DNA from: Pseudomonadota bacterium
GTDB lineage: Bacteria; Pseudomonadota; Gammaproteobacteria; Burkholderiales; JAKAFK01
Assembly: GCA_021817985.1 (NCBI GenBank)
Contig: JAKAFK010000030.1
Span: forward strand, 1 to 39,945
DNA: 39,945 bases
Reading direction: 5' to 3'
The notes beneath the pieces were generated by a model. That model ran no database searches, was not told the DNA's origin, and saw only the letters and a list, made by a program, of their open reading frames with translations. Below are positions 15,660 through 24,536 of this stretch, in pieces (within the stretch, counting starts at the first letter, position 1; every line of letters begins with the position of its first letter). The position numbers and the translations under genes were made by a program.

Positions 15660-18389
15660 ATGGACGACGAGCACGCTTCACACCGGAACTCGGACCCTCA
15701 TGCCACCGCCCTTGAGTCGCTCTATGCGGCCTTCCTGACCGATCCCGCGTCGGTCTCGCCGGCCTGGGCCGCCTGTTTCCGGCAGTTGGGCCCCGGCGCG
15801 CCCGACTTGCCGGGGGCCCGGCCGGACGCCGAGGCCTTGCGCGACAAACAGGTGCTCGTGCTGCGGCTCATCAATGCGTTCCGCTTCCTGGGGCTGCGCG
15901 GGGCGGATGTCGACCCGCTCAAGCGCGGCACGGCCCCTGTGAAGGAGCTCGACCCGCATACCTATGGACTGGACGAGGGCGACCTCGACACGGTGTTCCA
16001 CACCGGATCCTTGTTCGGGCCCGCCCGCGCGAGCCTGCGCGAGATCTTGTCGATGCTGCGGCAGACCTACTGCGGGACGATCGGCTGCGAGTACATGCAT
16101 CTGAGCGATACGGAGCAGAAGCGGTGGATCCAGGCCAGGATCGAGGGCTCAAGGTCGACGCCCGCGTTTGCGCCCGAGGAGCGGCGGCAGATCTTTGAAC
16201 GGCTGACCGCCGCCGAGTGCCTGGAGCGGTATCTGCATGCCCGTTACGCCGGGCAAAAGCGCTTCTCCCTGGAAGGGGGAGAGACGCTGATCCCGCTGCT
16301 GGACCATCTGATCGAGGCGTGCGGTCGCCAACAGGTGGCGGAAATTGTCATCGGCATGGCCCATCGGGGCCGCCTCAACGTCCTCGTCAATATCCTCAGA
16401 AAATCCCCGCAGCACCTTTTCCAGGAGTTCGAAGGCAAGTACGAGGATCTGCGCGCCGCGGGTGACCTAAAGTATCACCAGGGATTCTCTTCGGATCTCG
16501 CGACGGCGGGCGGCCTCGTCCATGTCGTGCTCGCCTTTAACCCGTCCCACCTGGAAGTGGTTGATCCGGTGGTGGAAGGCTCGGTGCGGGCTCGCCAGCA
16601 CCGTCATGGGGATCTCGAGGGGGAGCGGGTGGTGCCTTTCCTCATCCATGGCGATGCCGCTTTCTCCGCGCAGGGCGTCGTCATGGAGACGCTCAACATG
16701 TCCCAGACGAGGGGCTTCCGTACGGGCGGGACCGTGCACCTCGTCATCAACAACCAGATCGGCTTCACCACCTCCGATCCGCGCGATACGCGCTCGTCCC
16801 TTTACTGCACGGACGTGATGAAGATGGTGGAGGCGCCGGTGTTCCATGTGAACGGCGACGACCCCGAAGCGGCTTTGCTGGTGGCCCAGATCGCACTCGA
16901 CTACCGCATGACGTTCAAGCGGGACGTGGTCATCGATCTGGTGTGCTTCCGGCGCCTGGGGCACGACGAACAGGACGAGCCGGCGGCGACACAGCCGCTC
17001 ATGTACAAGAGGATCGGGCAGCACCCCGGGCCCCGGGCGCGCTATCTGGAACGACTGACGTCCGCCGGCGTGCTGGCGGCGACGGAGGCCACGCGCATGG
17101 AGTCCGACTACCGTGCCTGGCTCGAGGCTGGCGACGCCCCGGCGCGCCCCAGGCGCGCGAGCGCCACGGACTGGTCCCCCTATCGCGGGAGCGATTGGCG
17201 AGCGCCGGCGCTCACTCGGCTTCCCCGCTCGAGGATTGCGCGGTTGGGCACGGCCGCATGCGCGGTCCCGGTGCAGTTCAAGCTCCACCCCAAAGTGGAG
17301 GAGATTCTCGCCAGCCGCCGCCTGATGGCGCGGGGAAAGGCCCTGATCGATTGGGGAATGGCTGAGACGCTGGCGTATGCGAGCCTGCTCGAGGAAGGCT
17401 ACGGGGTTCGCATCTCCGGGCAGGACAGCGGGCGCGGCACCTTCTTTCACCGGCATGCCGTGCTGCACGACCAGAACCGGGAACGCTGGGATGCCGGCGA
17501 CTACGTGCCCCTTCAGCATGTCTCGCAGAGGCAGGCGCCGTTCGTCGTGATCGACTCGCTGCTGTCGGAAGAGGCCGTCTTGGGCTTCGAGTATGGATAC
17601 AGCACGGCCGAGCCGAACGAACTCGTGCTCTGGGAGGCGCAGTTCGGGGATTTTGCCAATGGCGCCCAAGTGGTGATTGATCAGTTCATCAGTTCCGGGG
17701 AGGCCAAATGGGGCCGGTTGTGCGGCCTCGTCTTGATGCTGCCCCACGGCCAGGAGGGCCAGGGCCCCGAGCACTCCTCGGCACGCCTGGAGCGCTTCTT
17801 GCAGCTGTGCGCGGAGGAGAACATGCAGGTCTGCCAGCCGGCGTCCGCGAGCCAGATGTTCCATCTGCTGCGGCGCCAGATGTTAAGGCCCTATCGCAAG
17901 CCGCTGATCATCATGAGCCCGAAGGGATTGCTGCGCAATCCGGCGTCCTTCTCTCCGATCGAAGCCTTGACCGAAGGGAGCTTCGCCCCGGTGATCGGGG
18001 AGTCCCAAGCGCTCGATCAGGCTGCCGTGCGGCGGGTCATCGTGTGCAGCGGCAAGGTCTATTATGACCTTCGGCGCGCGCGCGACGAGCGCAGCAGACG
18101 GGATGTCGCGCTGATCCAGCTGCCGCAGCTCTATCCTTTTCCCGACCGCGAGTTGCAAGGCATGCTCAGCGCTTACCCTGCCGCGTCTGAACTGGTGTGG
18201 GCGCAGGAAGAACCCGAGAATCAGGGGGCATGGACTTGGATCCGCGAGCCGCTTGCCCGGCTTGCGGCGCCTGGGCAGGCGCTTCGCGTGGTGGCGCGGC
18301 CCGCATCGCCATCGCCCGCGGCCGGCGACATGTCGCGCCATCTCGAGCAGGCGCGAGCGCTGCTGGAGGAAGCCATGGCCTCGGCCTGA
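15660..18389 (+). CDS. sucA: 2-oxoglutarate dehydrogenase E1 component
   Basis: 909 residues, full length. This is the thiamine-diphosphate decarboxylase of the OGDH complex. The N-terminal E2-binding-type motif is visible (LESLYAAFLTDPASV, about 19-33), then the core with VIGMAHRGRLNVLVN, HGDAAFSAQGVVMETLNM and NNQIGFTTSDPRDTRS, and the C-terminal half with the FSGQDSGRGTFFHRHA-type segment (ISGQDSGRGTFFHRHA here) and LPHGQEGQGPEHSSARLERF. No Shine-Dalgarno sequence is obvious, so coupling to gltA (13-base gap) is likely. No sucB or lpd follows: a minus-strand small RNA converges on its end and the next gene is unrelated. Confidence 0.96.
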   Translation: MDDEHASHRNSDPHATALESLYAAFLTDPASVSPAWAACFRQLGPGAPDLPGARPDAEALRDKQVLVLRLINAFRFLGLRGADVDPLKRGTAPVKELDPHTYGLDEGDLDTVFHTGSLFGPARASLREILSMLRQTYCGTIGCEYMHLSDTEQKRWIQARIEGSRSTPAFAPEERRQIFERLTAAECLERYLHARYAGQKRFSLEGGETLIPLLDHLIEACGRQQVAEIVIGMAHRGRLNVLVNILRKSPQHLFQEFEGKYEDLRAAGDLKYHQGFSSDLATAGGLVHVVLAFNPSHLEVVDPVVEGSVRARQHRHGDLEGERVVPFLIHGDAAFSAQGVVMETLNMSQTRGFRTGGTVHLVINNQIGFTTSDPRDTRSSLYCTDVMKMVEAPVFHVNGDDPEAALLVAQIALDYRMTFKRDVVIDLVCFRRLGHDEQDEPAATQPLMYKRIGQHPGPRARYLERLTSAGVLAATEATRMESDYRAWLEAGDAPARPRRASATDWSPYRGSDWRAPALTRLPRSRIARLGTAACAVPVQFKLHPKVEEILASRRLMARGKALIDWGMAETLAYASLLEEGYGVRISGQDSGRGTFFHRHAVLHDQNRERWDAGDYVPLQHVSQRQAPFVVIDSLLSEEAVLGFEYGYSTAEPNELVLWEAQFGDFANGAQVVIDQFISSGEAKWGRLCGLVLMLPHGQEGQGPEHSSARLERFLQLCAEENMQVCQPASASQMFHLLRRQMLRPYRKPLIIMSPKGLLRNPASFSPIEALTEGSFAPVIGESQALDQAAVRRVIVCSGKVYYDLRRARDERSRRDVALIQLPQLYPFPDRELQGMLSAYPAASELVWAQEEPENQGAWTWIREPLARLAAPGQALRVVARPASPSPAAGDMSRHLEQARALLEEAMASA

Positions 18390-18397
18390 CCGCGCTA

Positions 18398-18466
18398 AAA
18401 AAAACCCGCCGGGGGGCGGGTGAAGGGGGATGCACGTTCCCACAAAGGAGAACGAGACCTTATTGT
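18398..18466 (-). ncRNA. Candidate small RNA antisense-facing to the sucA end, related to the tandem pair
   Basis: A predicted transcript of about 69 nt. From the -10 TATAAT (18478-18473) it would run to an intrinsic terminator ACCCGCC/GGCGGGT (18405-18411 with 18416-18422), loop GGGG, then eight T (18405-18398 side). Before the terminator lies CCCCCTTCACCCGCC, close to CCCCTTCTACCCGCC of the 7.0-7.2 kb pair. A second hairpin GTTCTC/GGGAAC (18454-18449 with 18442-18437) exposes CTTTGT in its loop, next to an anti-Shine-Dalgarno CTCCTTT. A GAGAC/GTCTC inverted repeat (18470-18455) spans the expected start. There is no open frame. It ends nine bases from the sucA stop. Confidence 0.55.
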
Positions 18467-18472
18467 CTCGTA

Positions 18473-18496
18473 TTATAGGGGCATTTGCAAATTTTA
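18473..18496 (-). promoter_or_regulatory. Promoter of the sucA-proximal small RNA
   Basis: A perfect TATAAT on the minus strand (18478-18473). The hexamer 17 bases upstream reads TGGATA (4/6 to TTGACA). The inverted repeat GAGAC-N6-GTCTC (18455-18470) overlaps the expected start and could be an operator. Confidence 0.5.
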
Positions 18497-18654
18497 TCCA
18501 CCGCCTTGTGTTGTCCGGCTCCCCGAGACGAGCGAGCCTTGCAAGGCCGTGGCGTAAGTCCTTCCCCGATCACGGCGCGGCGCCTCCAACCGCTCCCGCA
18601 AGGCACTTGGGGGCGTGGCGGGCACGCCTTCCGGTGAAGGGCTATCGTACTGCC

Positions 18655-18660
18655 TATAAT
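18655..18660 (+). promoter_or_regulatory. -10 element of the SYLF gene
   Basis: A perfect TATAAT 92 bases before the ATG; no good -35 at 16-18 bases. The rest of the gap 18479-18751 shows nothing else beyond the GGAGG ribosome site just before the start. Confidence 0.4.
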
Positions 18661-18751
18661 GGAAAAACAGGGCAGTCGCGCGTGGGCCGTATTGTCTGCT
18701 GGGCAAGCGTCGGCAACCTGTTTTTTCGCTTCCTGACTGGAGGACAATCTA

Positions 18752-19447
18752 ATGAACAAGCGCAGTTGGGCGGTGTATTCGACGGTCGCGGCCCTCACGT
18801 TTCTGGCGCACTCGCCGGCATACGCGCAGGGGCAAAATGAAGTGACCCGGCTCGAGAGGGCGACGAGCGTGCTCCACGAGATCGACCGGATCCCCGAGAA
18901 AAGCATTCCTCCTGCGCTTTTGCGCCATGCGCAGGGGGTGGCGGTGATCCCGAACGTCATCAAGGTCGGCTTCATCATCGGCGGACGAACCGGCAAGGGG
19001 GTTCTGGTGGTGCGGCGCCCGAACGGCCGATTCAGCGATCCGGTCTTCATCCGCATCACGGGTGGGAGCATCGGGTGGCAGGCGGGCGTCCAGTCGACAG
19101 ATGTGGTGCTGGTCTTCAAGACGCGCCGGTCGATCGAGGGGCTGATGCACGGGACCTTCACCTTGGGCGTCGGCGCCAGCGTGGCGGCGGGGCCGGTCGG
19201 ACGGAATGCCGAGGCGGCCACCAATGCGCAGCTCAAGGCGGAGATCTTCTCCTATTCGCGCTCCCGCGGGTTGTTCGCCGGGGTCGCTCTGGATGGATCG
19301 AAACTGGATGTCGATCAGGCCGCCGATGCGGCGTTCTATGGCCCGGGCCTGACCCCCGAGGACATCATCGCCGGGCGGGTCAGCCATGTGCCCGCCGTTG
19401 CCACCGGATTCACGCGCGAGGTCCAGGCGGCCCAAGCCGCTCATTGA
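18752..19447 (+). CDS. Secreted lipid-binding SYLF-domain protein (Ysc84-like)
   Basis: 231 residues. A signal peptide (Lys/Arg start, hydrophobic core, cut after AYA at about residue 25) exports it to the periplasm. The remainder is a SYLF/Ysc84 domain: PPALLRHAQGVAVIPNVIKVGF, then GFIIGGRTGKGVLVVR, GSIGWQAGVQSTDVVLVF and a C-terminal AFYGPGLTPEDI. Bacterial members bind lipids or are of unknown role. GGAGG precedes the ATG. It converges with glgX (20-base gap) and has its own TATAAT. Confidence 0.85.
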   Translation: MNKRSWAVYSTVAALTFLAHSPAYAQGQNEVTRLERATSVLHEIDRIPEKSIPPALLRHAQGVAVIPNVIKVGFIIGGRTGKGVLVVRRPNGRFSDPVFIRITGGSIGWQAGVQSTDVVLVFKTRRSIEGLMHGTFTLGVGASVAAGPVGRNAEAATNAQLKAEIFSYSRSRGLFAGVALDGSKLDVDQAADAAFYGPGLTPEDIIAGRVSHVPAVATGFTREVQAAQAAH

Positions 19448-19467
19448 GCCGGCAGCCGCGAGGCGCG

Positions 19468-21609
19468 CTAGGTGCTCTCCTCCCGGAAGAGCGCGAGCGC
19501 GCGCCCGGCGAGGCGATAGATGGCCTCAGGCTGCGCTTTGGGTGCGGCCTCCGGCCTGCCTGATGCCGCGCTCGTATCCACCAGCGCCTGCCACCGTCCC
19601 GAGGGATGGTAGCGGGGCAGGTGGAAGGTGACGTCGTCGGCCTGCGCGTTGATCAACAGGAGGAAGTTGGCGTCGGTGATCGGCTTGCCATGGGCGTCGG
19701 ACTCCCCCAGCGCTTCGCCCGCCATGAACACCGCAAGGCACAGGGTGTTCGGCTGACGCCACGCGTCGTCCGTCATCTCTTCGCCGTGGCAGTCGAGCCA
19801 CACGATGTCCTTGAGCGTGCCGCCCTGGAGGGGCCGTCCCTGGAAGAAATTGCGCCGCCGAAACAGGGGGTGGCGTTTGCGCAGCGCGATCAGGCCGGCA
19901 ACGAAGGTCTGCAGGGCCTGCTGGTCCCCATCCAGTTCCCAGTCGAGCCAGCTGATCTCGTTGTCCTGGCAGTAGGCATTGTTGTTGCCCTGCTGCGTGC
20001 GTCCCATCTCGTCGCCGGCGCACAGCATCGGAACGCCCTGCGAGAGGAACAAGGTGGCGAGGAAATTGCGCTTTTGCTGAGCACGCAAGAGCCTCACGTG
20101 GGCGAGATCCGTTGGCCCTTCCCAGCCGCAGTTCCAGCTGTCATTGTGGTCCTCGCCGTCGCGATTGCCCTCCTGGTTGACCTCGTTGTGCTTCGCGTTG
20201 TAGGACACGAGGTCATGCAGCGTGAAGCCGTCGTGGGCGGTGACGAAGTTGATGCTGGCATAGGGGCGCCGCCCGCTGCGCTCATAAAGATCGCTCGAGC
20301 CGGCAAGCCGCGAGGCTAATTCGCCGACCCGGCCGGACTCTCCCTTCCAGAAGCGCCGGGTCACGTCGCGGTATTTTCCGTTCCATTCGGTCCAGCCGAC
20401 CGGGAAATTGCCGACCTGGTAGCCGCCTTCCCCGACGTCCCAGGGCTCGGCGATCAGCTTGACCTGGGACAGCACGGGATCCTGATGGATGATGTCGAAG
20501 AAGGCGCCCAGCCGGTCGACGGCATGGAGTTCGCGTGCCAGGGCCGAGGCCAGATCGAAGCGGAATCCGTCCACATGCATCTCGAGGGCCCAGTAGCGCA
20601 GGCTGTCCATGATGAGCTGGAGGACGCGCGGATGCGTCATGTTGAGCGTGTTCCCGCAGCCCGTGTAGTCCATGTAGCGGTCGTTGCGGTCCGGCAGCAG
20701 GCGATAATAGGCACTGTTGTCGATGCCGCGGAACGACAAGGTCGGGCCCAGATGGTCACCCTCGGCCGTGTGGTTGTAGACGACGTCCAGGATCACTTCG
20801 ATGCCCGCCGCGTGCAGGGCCTTGACCATGCTCTTGAACTCGTCTTCCGGAACCCCGGTGGCGGAATAGCGGATGTCCGGGGCGAAAAAGCCGATCGAGT
20901 TGTATCCCCAATAATTGCGCAGTCCCTTGCGGACGAGTTGCGGTTCGTCGACGGCGGTATGCACCGGCATCAGTTCGATGGCCGTGATGCCGAGCCGTTT
21001 GAAGTGCTCGATGACCGGTTCGCTCGCCAGCCCCGCATACGTTCCGCGCAGTTCCGGCGGCACCGCCGGATGGCGCCAGGTGAAGCCCTTCACGTGGAGT
21101 TCGTAGATGATGGTCTCGTGCCAGGGGATCGCGAGGCGACGGTCGTCGTGCCAGGTGAACGCGGTCTCGATAACCTTGGACTTGAGCGCCCAGCGCGCGT
21201 TGTCGGCGTCGTTGAATGACAGGTCAGCCTGCGAATCGCCCGGGCGGTAGCCGAAGTGCGCGTCGTTCCACTCGAATCCCCAGACCAGGCCTTTGGCATA
21301 GGGGTCGACCAGCACCTTGTGGGGATTGAAACGATGACCCGCCTTGGGATCATAGGGGCCGTATACGCGATAGCCATAGAGCAGCCCGGGACGGGCGTCC
21401 GGCAGATAGCAATGCCAGACCTGGTCGGTTCTCTCGTGCAACGCGATGCGCCGGATCTCCTCGACGCCGGTGCGATCGAAGAGGCAGAGCTCGACCCGCG
21501 TCGCGTGCTCGGAGAAGAGGGCGAAGTTGACGCCGTTGCCGTCCCAACTCGCCCCGAGCGGATAAGGCGCCCCCGGCCACACCGCACCGGCGAATTTTTC
21601 GTCTGTCAC
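19468..21609 (-). CDS. glgX: Glycogen debranching enzyme (isoamylase-type GH13)
   Basis: About 713 residues. It hydrolyses alpha-1,6 branches of phosphorylase-limit glycogen. An N-terminal CBM48 ([20 protein letters not shown]) is followed by the GH13 barrel with [10 protein letters not shown], the nucleophile Asp352 in DGFRFDLA, acid/base Glu388 in AEPWDVG and Asp460 in VTAHDG, then [22 protein letters not shown]-type segments characteristic of GlgX/TreX. The GTG at 21609 has GCGAGGA six bases ahead; an ATG two codons earlier abuts that site, so GTG is preferred. It lies 42 bases downstream of glgC, same operon. Confidence 0.93.
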   Translation of the reverse strand: MTDEKFAGAVWPGAPYPLGASWDGNGVNFALFSEHATRVELCLFDRTGVEEIRRIALHERTDQVWHCYLPDARPGLLYGYRVYGPYDPKAGHRFNPHKVLVDPYAKGLVWGFEWNDAHFGYRPGDSQADLSFNDADNARWALKSKVIETAFTWHDDRRLAIPWHETIIYELHVKGFTWRHPAVPPELRGTYAGLASEPVIEHFKRLGITAIELMPVHTAVDEPQLVRKGLRNYWGYNSIGFFAPDIRYSATGVPEDEFKSMVKALHAAGIEVILDVVYNHTAEGDHLGPTLSFRGIDNSAYYRLLPDRNDRYMDYTGCGNTLNMTHPRVLQLIMDSLRYWALEMHVDGFRFDLASALARELHAVDRLGAFFDIIHQDPVLSQVKLIAEPWDVGEGGYQVGNFPVGWTEWNGKYRDVTRRFWKGESGRVGELASRLAGSSDLYERSGRRPYASINFVTAHDGFTLHDLVSYNAKHNEVNQEGNRDGEDHNDSWNCGWEGPTDLAHVRLLRAQQKRNFLATLFLSQGVPMLCAGDEMGRTQQGNNNAYCQDNEISWLDWELDGDQQALQTFVAGLIALRKRHPLFRRRNFFQGRPLQGGTLKDIVWLDCHGEEMTDDAWRQPNTLCLAVFMAGEALGESDAHGKPITDANFLLLINAQADDVTFHLPRYHPSGRWQALVDTSAASGRPEAAPKAQPEAIYRLAGRALALFREEST

Positions 21610-21651
21610 GCGCATTCCTCGCCCAGTCAGAAAGCGCTGCGTGTGCGGCGC

Positions 21652-22884
21652 TCACATGTGGTTCTCAGCCCAGTCGCGCTCGCGTGTTCCGCGCGGGACC
21701 ACGACGATGCCGGATCGCGTCACATGAAATCGCGCCCGGTCCTGAGCGGGGTCGAAGCCGATCGTCGTGCCGGCCGGAAAGCTATTATAGCGGTCCACGA
21801 TGACCTTGCGTAGGCGGCAGTTGCGCGCGATGTGCACGTAATCCATGATGATGCAATCGTCCACCTGGCAGCCGGCTTCGATGGCCACCTCGCGACGGAT
21901 CACCGAGTTCCGTATGCGCGCGCCGTCGATCAGGGTGCCGCCGCCGAAGACGGTATTCTGGATCTCCCCCGCGATGATCCTCGCCGTCGGCCCTTGGTAA
22001 TTGCTGGAATAGATCGGCCATTTGGGATTGAAGATGTCGAATCGCGGCCGGGCGCCCAAGGTGTCCTGGTTGGCCGCGAAATAGGTGTCGATGGTGCCCA
22101 CGTCCCGCCAATAGGCCGGTTCCTCGTCGGGCGACACCCCGGGCACGCTGTTGGCCGAAAAGTCATAGGCGAACAGGCGGTGGGTCGCGAGCAGGCGCGC
22201 GAGCACGTCGCGGCCGAAGTCGTTGTCGCCGCGCCCGTGCGCTTCTCGGGACGTTTCCTCCAGCACCCGGGCGTTGAACAGGTAGTTGCCCATCGAGGCC
22301 AGGGCATAGCCGGGCGCGCCCGGCATGGGCGTGGCGTGCTCGGGCTTTTCCTGAAACTCCTTGATCCGACCGTTCGGACTGATGCCGATGATGCCGAACG
22401 AAGAGGCCTGCGCCAGGGGCACCGGCACGGTGGCGACGGTGATGTCAGCCTCCATCTCCTGATGAAAGCGGATCATCTGACGCACGTCCATGCGGTAGAT
22501 GTGGTCTGCGCCGAAAACCGCCACGATGTCCGGATCGTGCCGGCGGATCAGGTTGAGGTTCTGATAGACGGCGTCGGCCGTGCCCTGAAACCATTCCGGT
22601 CCTTCCCGCATCTGCGGCGGGACGACGGTGACGAACTGGTCCTGCACGATAGGGGAGAGCACCCATGATTTGCGGATGTGCTCGATGAGCGATTGAGACT
22701 TGTACTGGACGAGGAGGTAGATGGCATAGATCCGGGAATTGATCAGGTTGCTGAGCACGAAATCCACGATGCGGTAGCGGCTGCCGAAGGGCACCGAGGG
22801 TTTCGAGCGTTCTTGCGTGAGAGGGGCAAGGCGCGTGCCTTCGCCACCAGCGAGGACGAACGCAAGGATCTTGAGCTTCAACAT
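21652..22884 (-). CDS. glgC: Glucose-1-phosphate adenylyltransferase
   Basis: 410 residues. It makes ADP-glucose from ATP and glucose-1-phosphate, the committed step of bacterial glycogen synthesis. The nucleotide-binding opening LAGGEGTRLAPLTQERSKP (about 12-30) is intact, followed by FGSRYRIVDFVLSNLINS and the substrate loop FGADHIYRMD; the C-terminal part is a left-handed beta-helix with VDDCIIMDYVHI. GGAAGG lies before the ATG. Its gap to the GH13 gene upstream is 142 bases and contains a GC hairpin (22945-22960); glgX follows closely. Confidence 0.95.
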   Translation of the reverse strand: MLKLKILAFVLAGGEGTRLAPLTQERSKPSVPFGSRYRIVDFVLSNLINSRIYAIYLLVQYKSQSLIEHIRKSWVLSPIVQDQFVTVVPPQMREGPEWFQGTADAVYQNLNLIRRHDPDIVAVFGADHIYRMDVRQMIRFHQEMEADITVATVPVPLAQASSFGIIGISPNGRIKEFQEKPEHATPMPGAPGYALASMGNYLFNARVLEETSREAHGRGDNDFGRDVLARLLATHRLFAYDFSANSVPGVSPDEEPAYWRDVGTIDTYFAANQDTLGARPRFDIFNPKWPIYSSNYQGPTARIIAGEIQNTVFGGGTLIDGARIRNSVIRREVAIEAGCQVDDCIIMDYVHIARNCRLRKVIVDRYNSFPAGTTIGFDPAQDRARFHVTRSGIVVVPRGTRERDWAENHM

Positions 22885-23026
22885 GAGGAGCCTTCCTTAT
22901 CCTGTGCGGCGCACAAGCGTCGCGTCAGAGCCTATCGCCGGAAGGCGGCCTTGAGGCCGCGCGGTGCCGACCCGGCTCCCCGCCGACGCGGCCGTCATCG
23001 GGGTCGGGCGTGAGCGGGCAGCGGCG

Positions 23027-24349
23027 TTATGCGGGTGCCTTCCCTTCGGCGTAAAAAATTCGCATCTCGAGCGGCGCCACGCGGATGCGCTGATCGGACG
23101 GTGAAAAGGGATGGGCGATCATGGGCGTGATCTCGGTCATGTTCTGCGGGCTGGTCGCGAGGATCTCGGCCACATGCGATGCGGCAACGTCATGCGCATG
23201 GTCCCCGTGGGGATTGATGAGGGCCGCCACGCACCCGGGCGCCTTGTCGGAGCGGCGCATGAGGCCGACGAGCGGCGTGGCGGGCGGCGTGAAGCGCGCT
23301 TGCGGCCCCTCGTCGTTGAGCACGGGACAGGCGGCCTTCATGGCATTGGCGGCGGCGACGAATGTCGTGATATCGAAGGACGGCGACTCGCCCGGGGTAG
23401 GACGCGTCATCACCACGTGCAGCTGCCGGCGCAGGCCGAATTCATAGCCGACGGGCATCATCACGGCCGCCGAGAAGTAGGTGCTGAACAGATAGCGCAG
23501 CTTCGACTGGCGCTCGTCTCCGCCGGTCTCCGCGGCCAGGCGTGCGGTGTCGTGGCTCTCGGGAAAGGCGACCGAGGGCGCGATATGGCGGAAGCGCTCG
23601 TACTGATCGAGCAGCCAGTCGGATTGGAAGTCCCACCATTTCGCGCTATTGAAGAAATAATCGAAGCCCGCGCCATGCAGTTGCGCGATCTGCTCAAGGG
23701 GTGAGCCCAGCGTCTCGGCAAGGAACATCGTCTCGGGGCGCATCTGCCTCGCGGCCTCGATGACCTCGCGCCAGATCTCGCCGGGAACCTTGTACGCCGC
23801 ATCACACCGGAAGCCGTGGAAGCCCAGGCGGATGTAGTAGCGCACCAGGTCCTTCCAATATTCGACCATCTGCGTGCGATGCGCAGGGTTGTCGAAGTCG
23901 ATTTCCGCGAGATCCGTCCACACCGTCCGATGATTGGGGTCGTTCGGATCGACTGCGAAGGGCGAGCGGATGGCCCCGTCGGGCTCGCGCGCGAACCATT
24001 CAGGGTGCTGTTCCACCAGCACGGAGTCTCGTGCCGTGTGGTTGATGACCAAGTCCATCATCACGAACAAGCCGCGTTCTTCCGCGCGCACCAGAAATTC
24101 CGAGAGAAGGTCCTCTGCCGCGACTTTCGCCTTTCCCTGGAATAGCGGATTGAGGCGGTAGAAGTCCTTGATCGCATAGAGGCTTCCCGAGCTTCCGGTC
24201 TCATGGAACGGATTGACGAAGATCCAGTTGAAGTTCATCCGCTCGATATGCGGGAGTTGCGTTTCCCAGTCTCGCACCGAACCCACGAGCAGCGGAAACA
24301 GATTGTAAATGCGCGGACCTTGCATTGCGGCGGGGAGGGGAGTGGGCAA
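23027..24349 (-). CDS. GH13 alpha-amylase-family enzyme of the glycogen locus
   Basis: 440 residues from TTG 24349 (GGAGA nine bases ahead). A compact GH13 barrel: region I DLVINHT (99-105), nucleophile Asp183 in GFRCDAA, acid/base Glu212 in FLAETLG, and Asp267 in ESHDTAR. It has no signal peptide, so it acts in the cytoplasm on maltodextrin or glycogen fragments. There is no N-terminal carbohydrate-binding module and only a short C-terminal domain (to about 440), shorter than GlgE, GlgB or GlgX. Substrate and subfamily are uncertain; hydrolase or glucanotransferase activity are both possible. It stands first in a minus-strand row with glgC and glgX. Confidence 0.8.
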   Translation of the reverse strand: MPTPLPAAMQGPRIYNLFPLLVGSVRDWETQLPHIERMNFNWIFVNPFHETGSSGSLYAIKDFYRLNPLFQGKAKVAAEDLLSEFLVRAEERGLFVMMDLVINHTARDSVLVEQHPEWFAREPDGAIRSPFAVDPNDPNHRTVWTDLAEIDFDNPAHRTQMVEYWKDLVRYYIRLGFHGFRCDAAYKVPGEIWREVIEAARQMRPETMFLAETLGSPLEQIAQLHGAGFDYFFNSAKWWDFQSDWLLDQYERFRHIAPSVAFPESHDTARLAAETGGDERQSKLRYLFSTYFSAAVMMPVGYEFGLRRQLHVVMTRPTPGESPSFDITTFVAAANAMKAACPVLNDEGPQARFTPPATPLVGLMRRSDKAPGCVAALINPHGDHAHDVAASHVAEILATSPQNMTEITPMIAHPFSPSDQRIRVAPLEMRIFYAEGKAPA

Positions 24350-24536
24350 TTCGATCGTTCTCCGAACGGCAGTTGGGCGGTCAGGGAACCGGTGCGCGGA
24401 CCCGGATCACGCGACGGCTCCACAATTCATTTATAGCGCACTGCCCGGGCCTGCGCTTCTGGCCGTCTTCGGGCGTGCGTCTTAAATCATACACGGGCGG
24501 TCATGACCCTTGCACGCACGGACGGCCGGGAAAGCG

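Noticed and set aside
18405-18422. The hairpin after sucA taken as a sucA terminator
   Set aside because: On the plus strand the A-run lies before the stem and no T-run follows; orientation fits only the minus-strand RNA.
22945-22960. GCGGCCT-TG-AGGCCGC hairpin between the GH13 gene and glgC
   Set aside because: A loop of two bases and no U-run; not enough to call a terminator, although it may affect the glgC leader.
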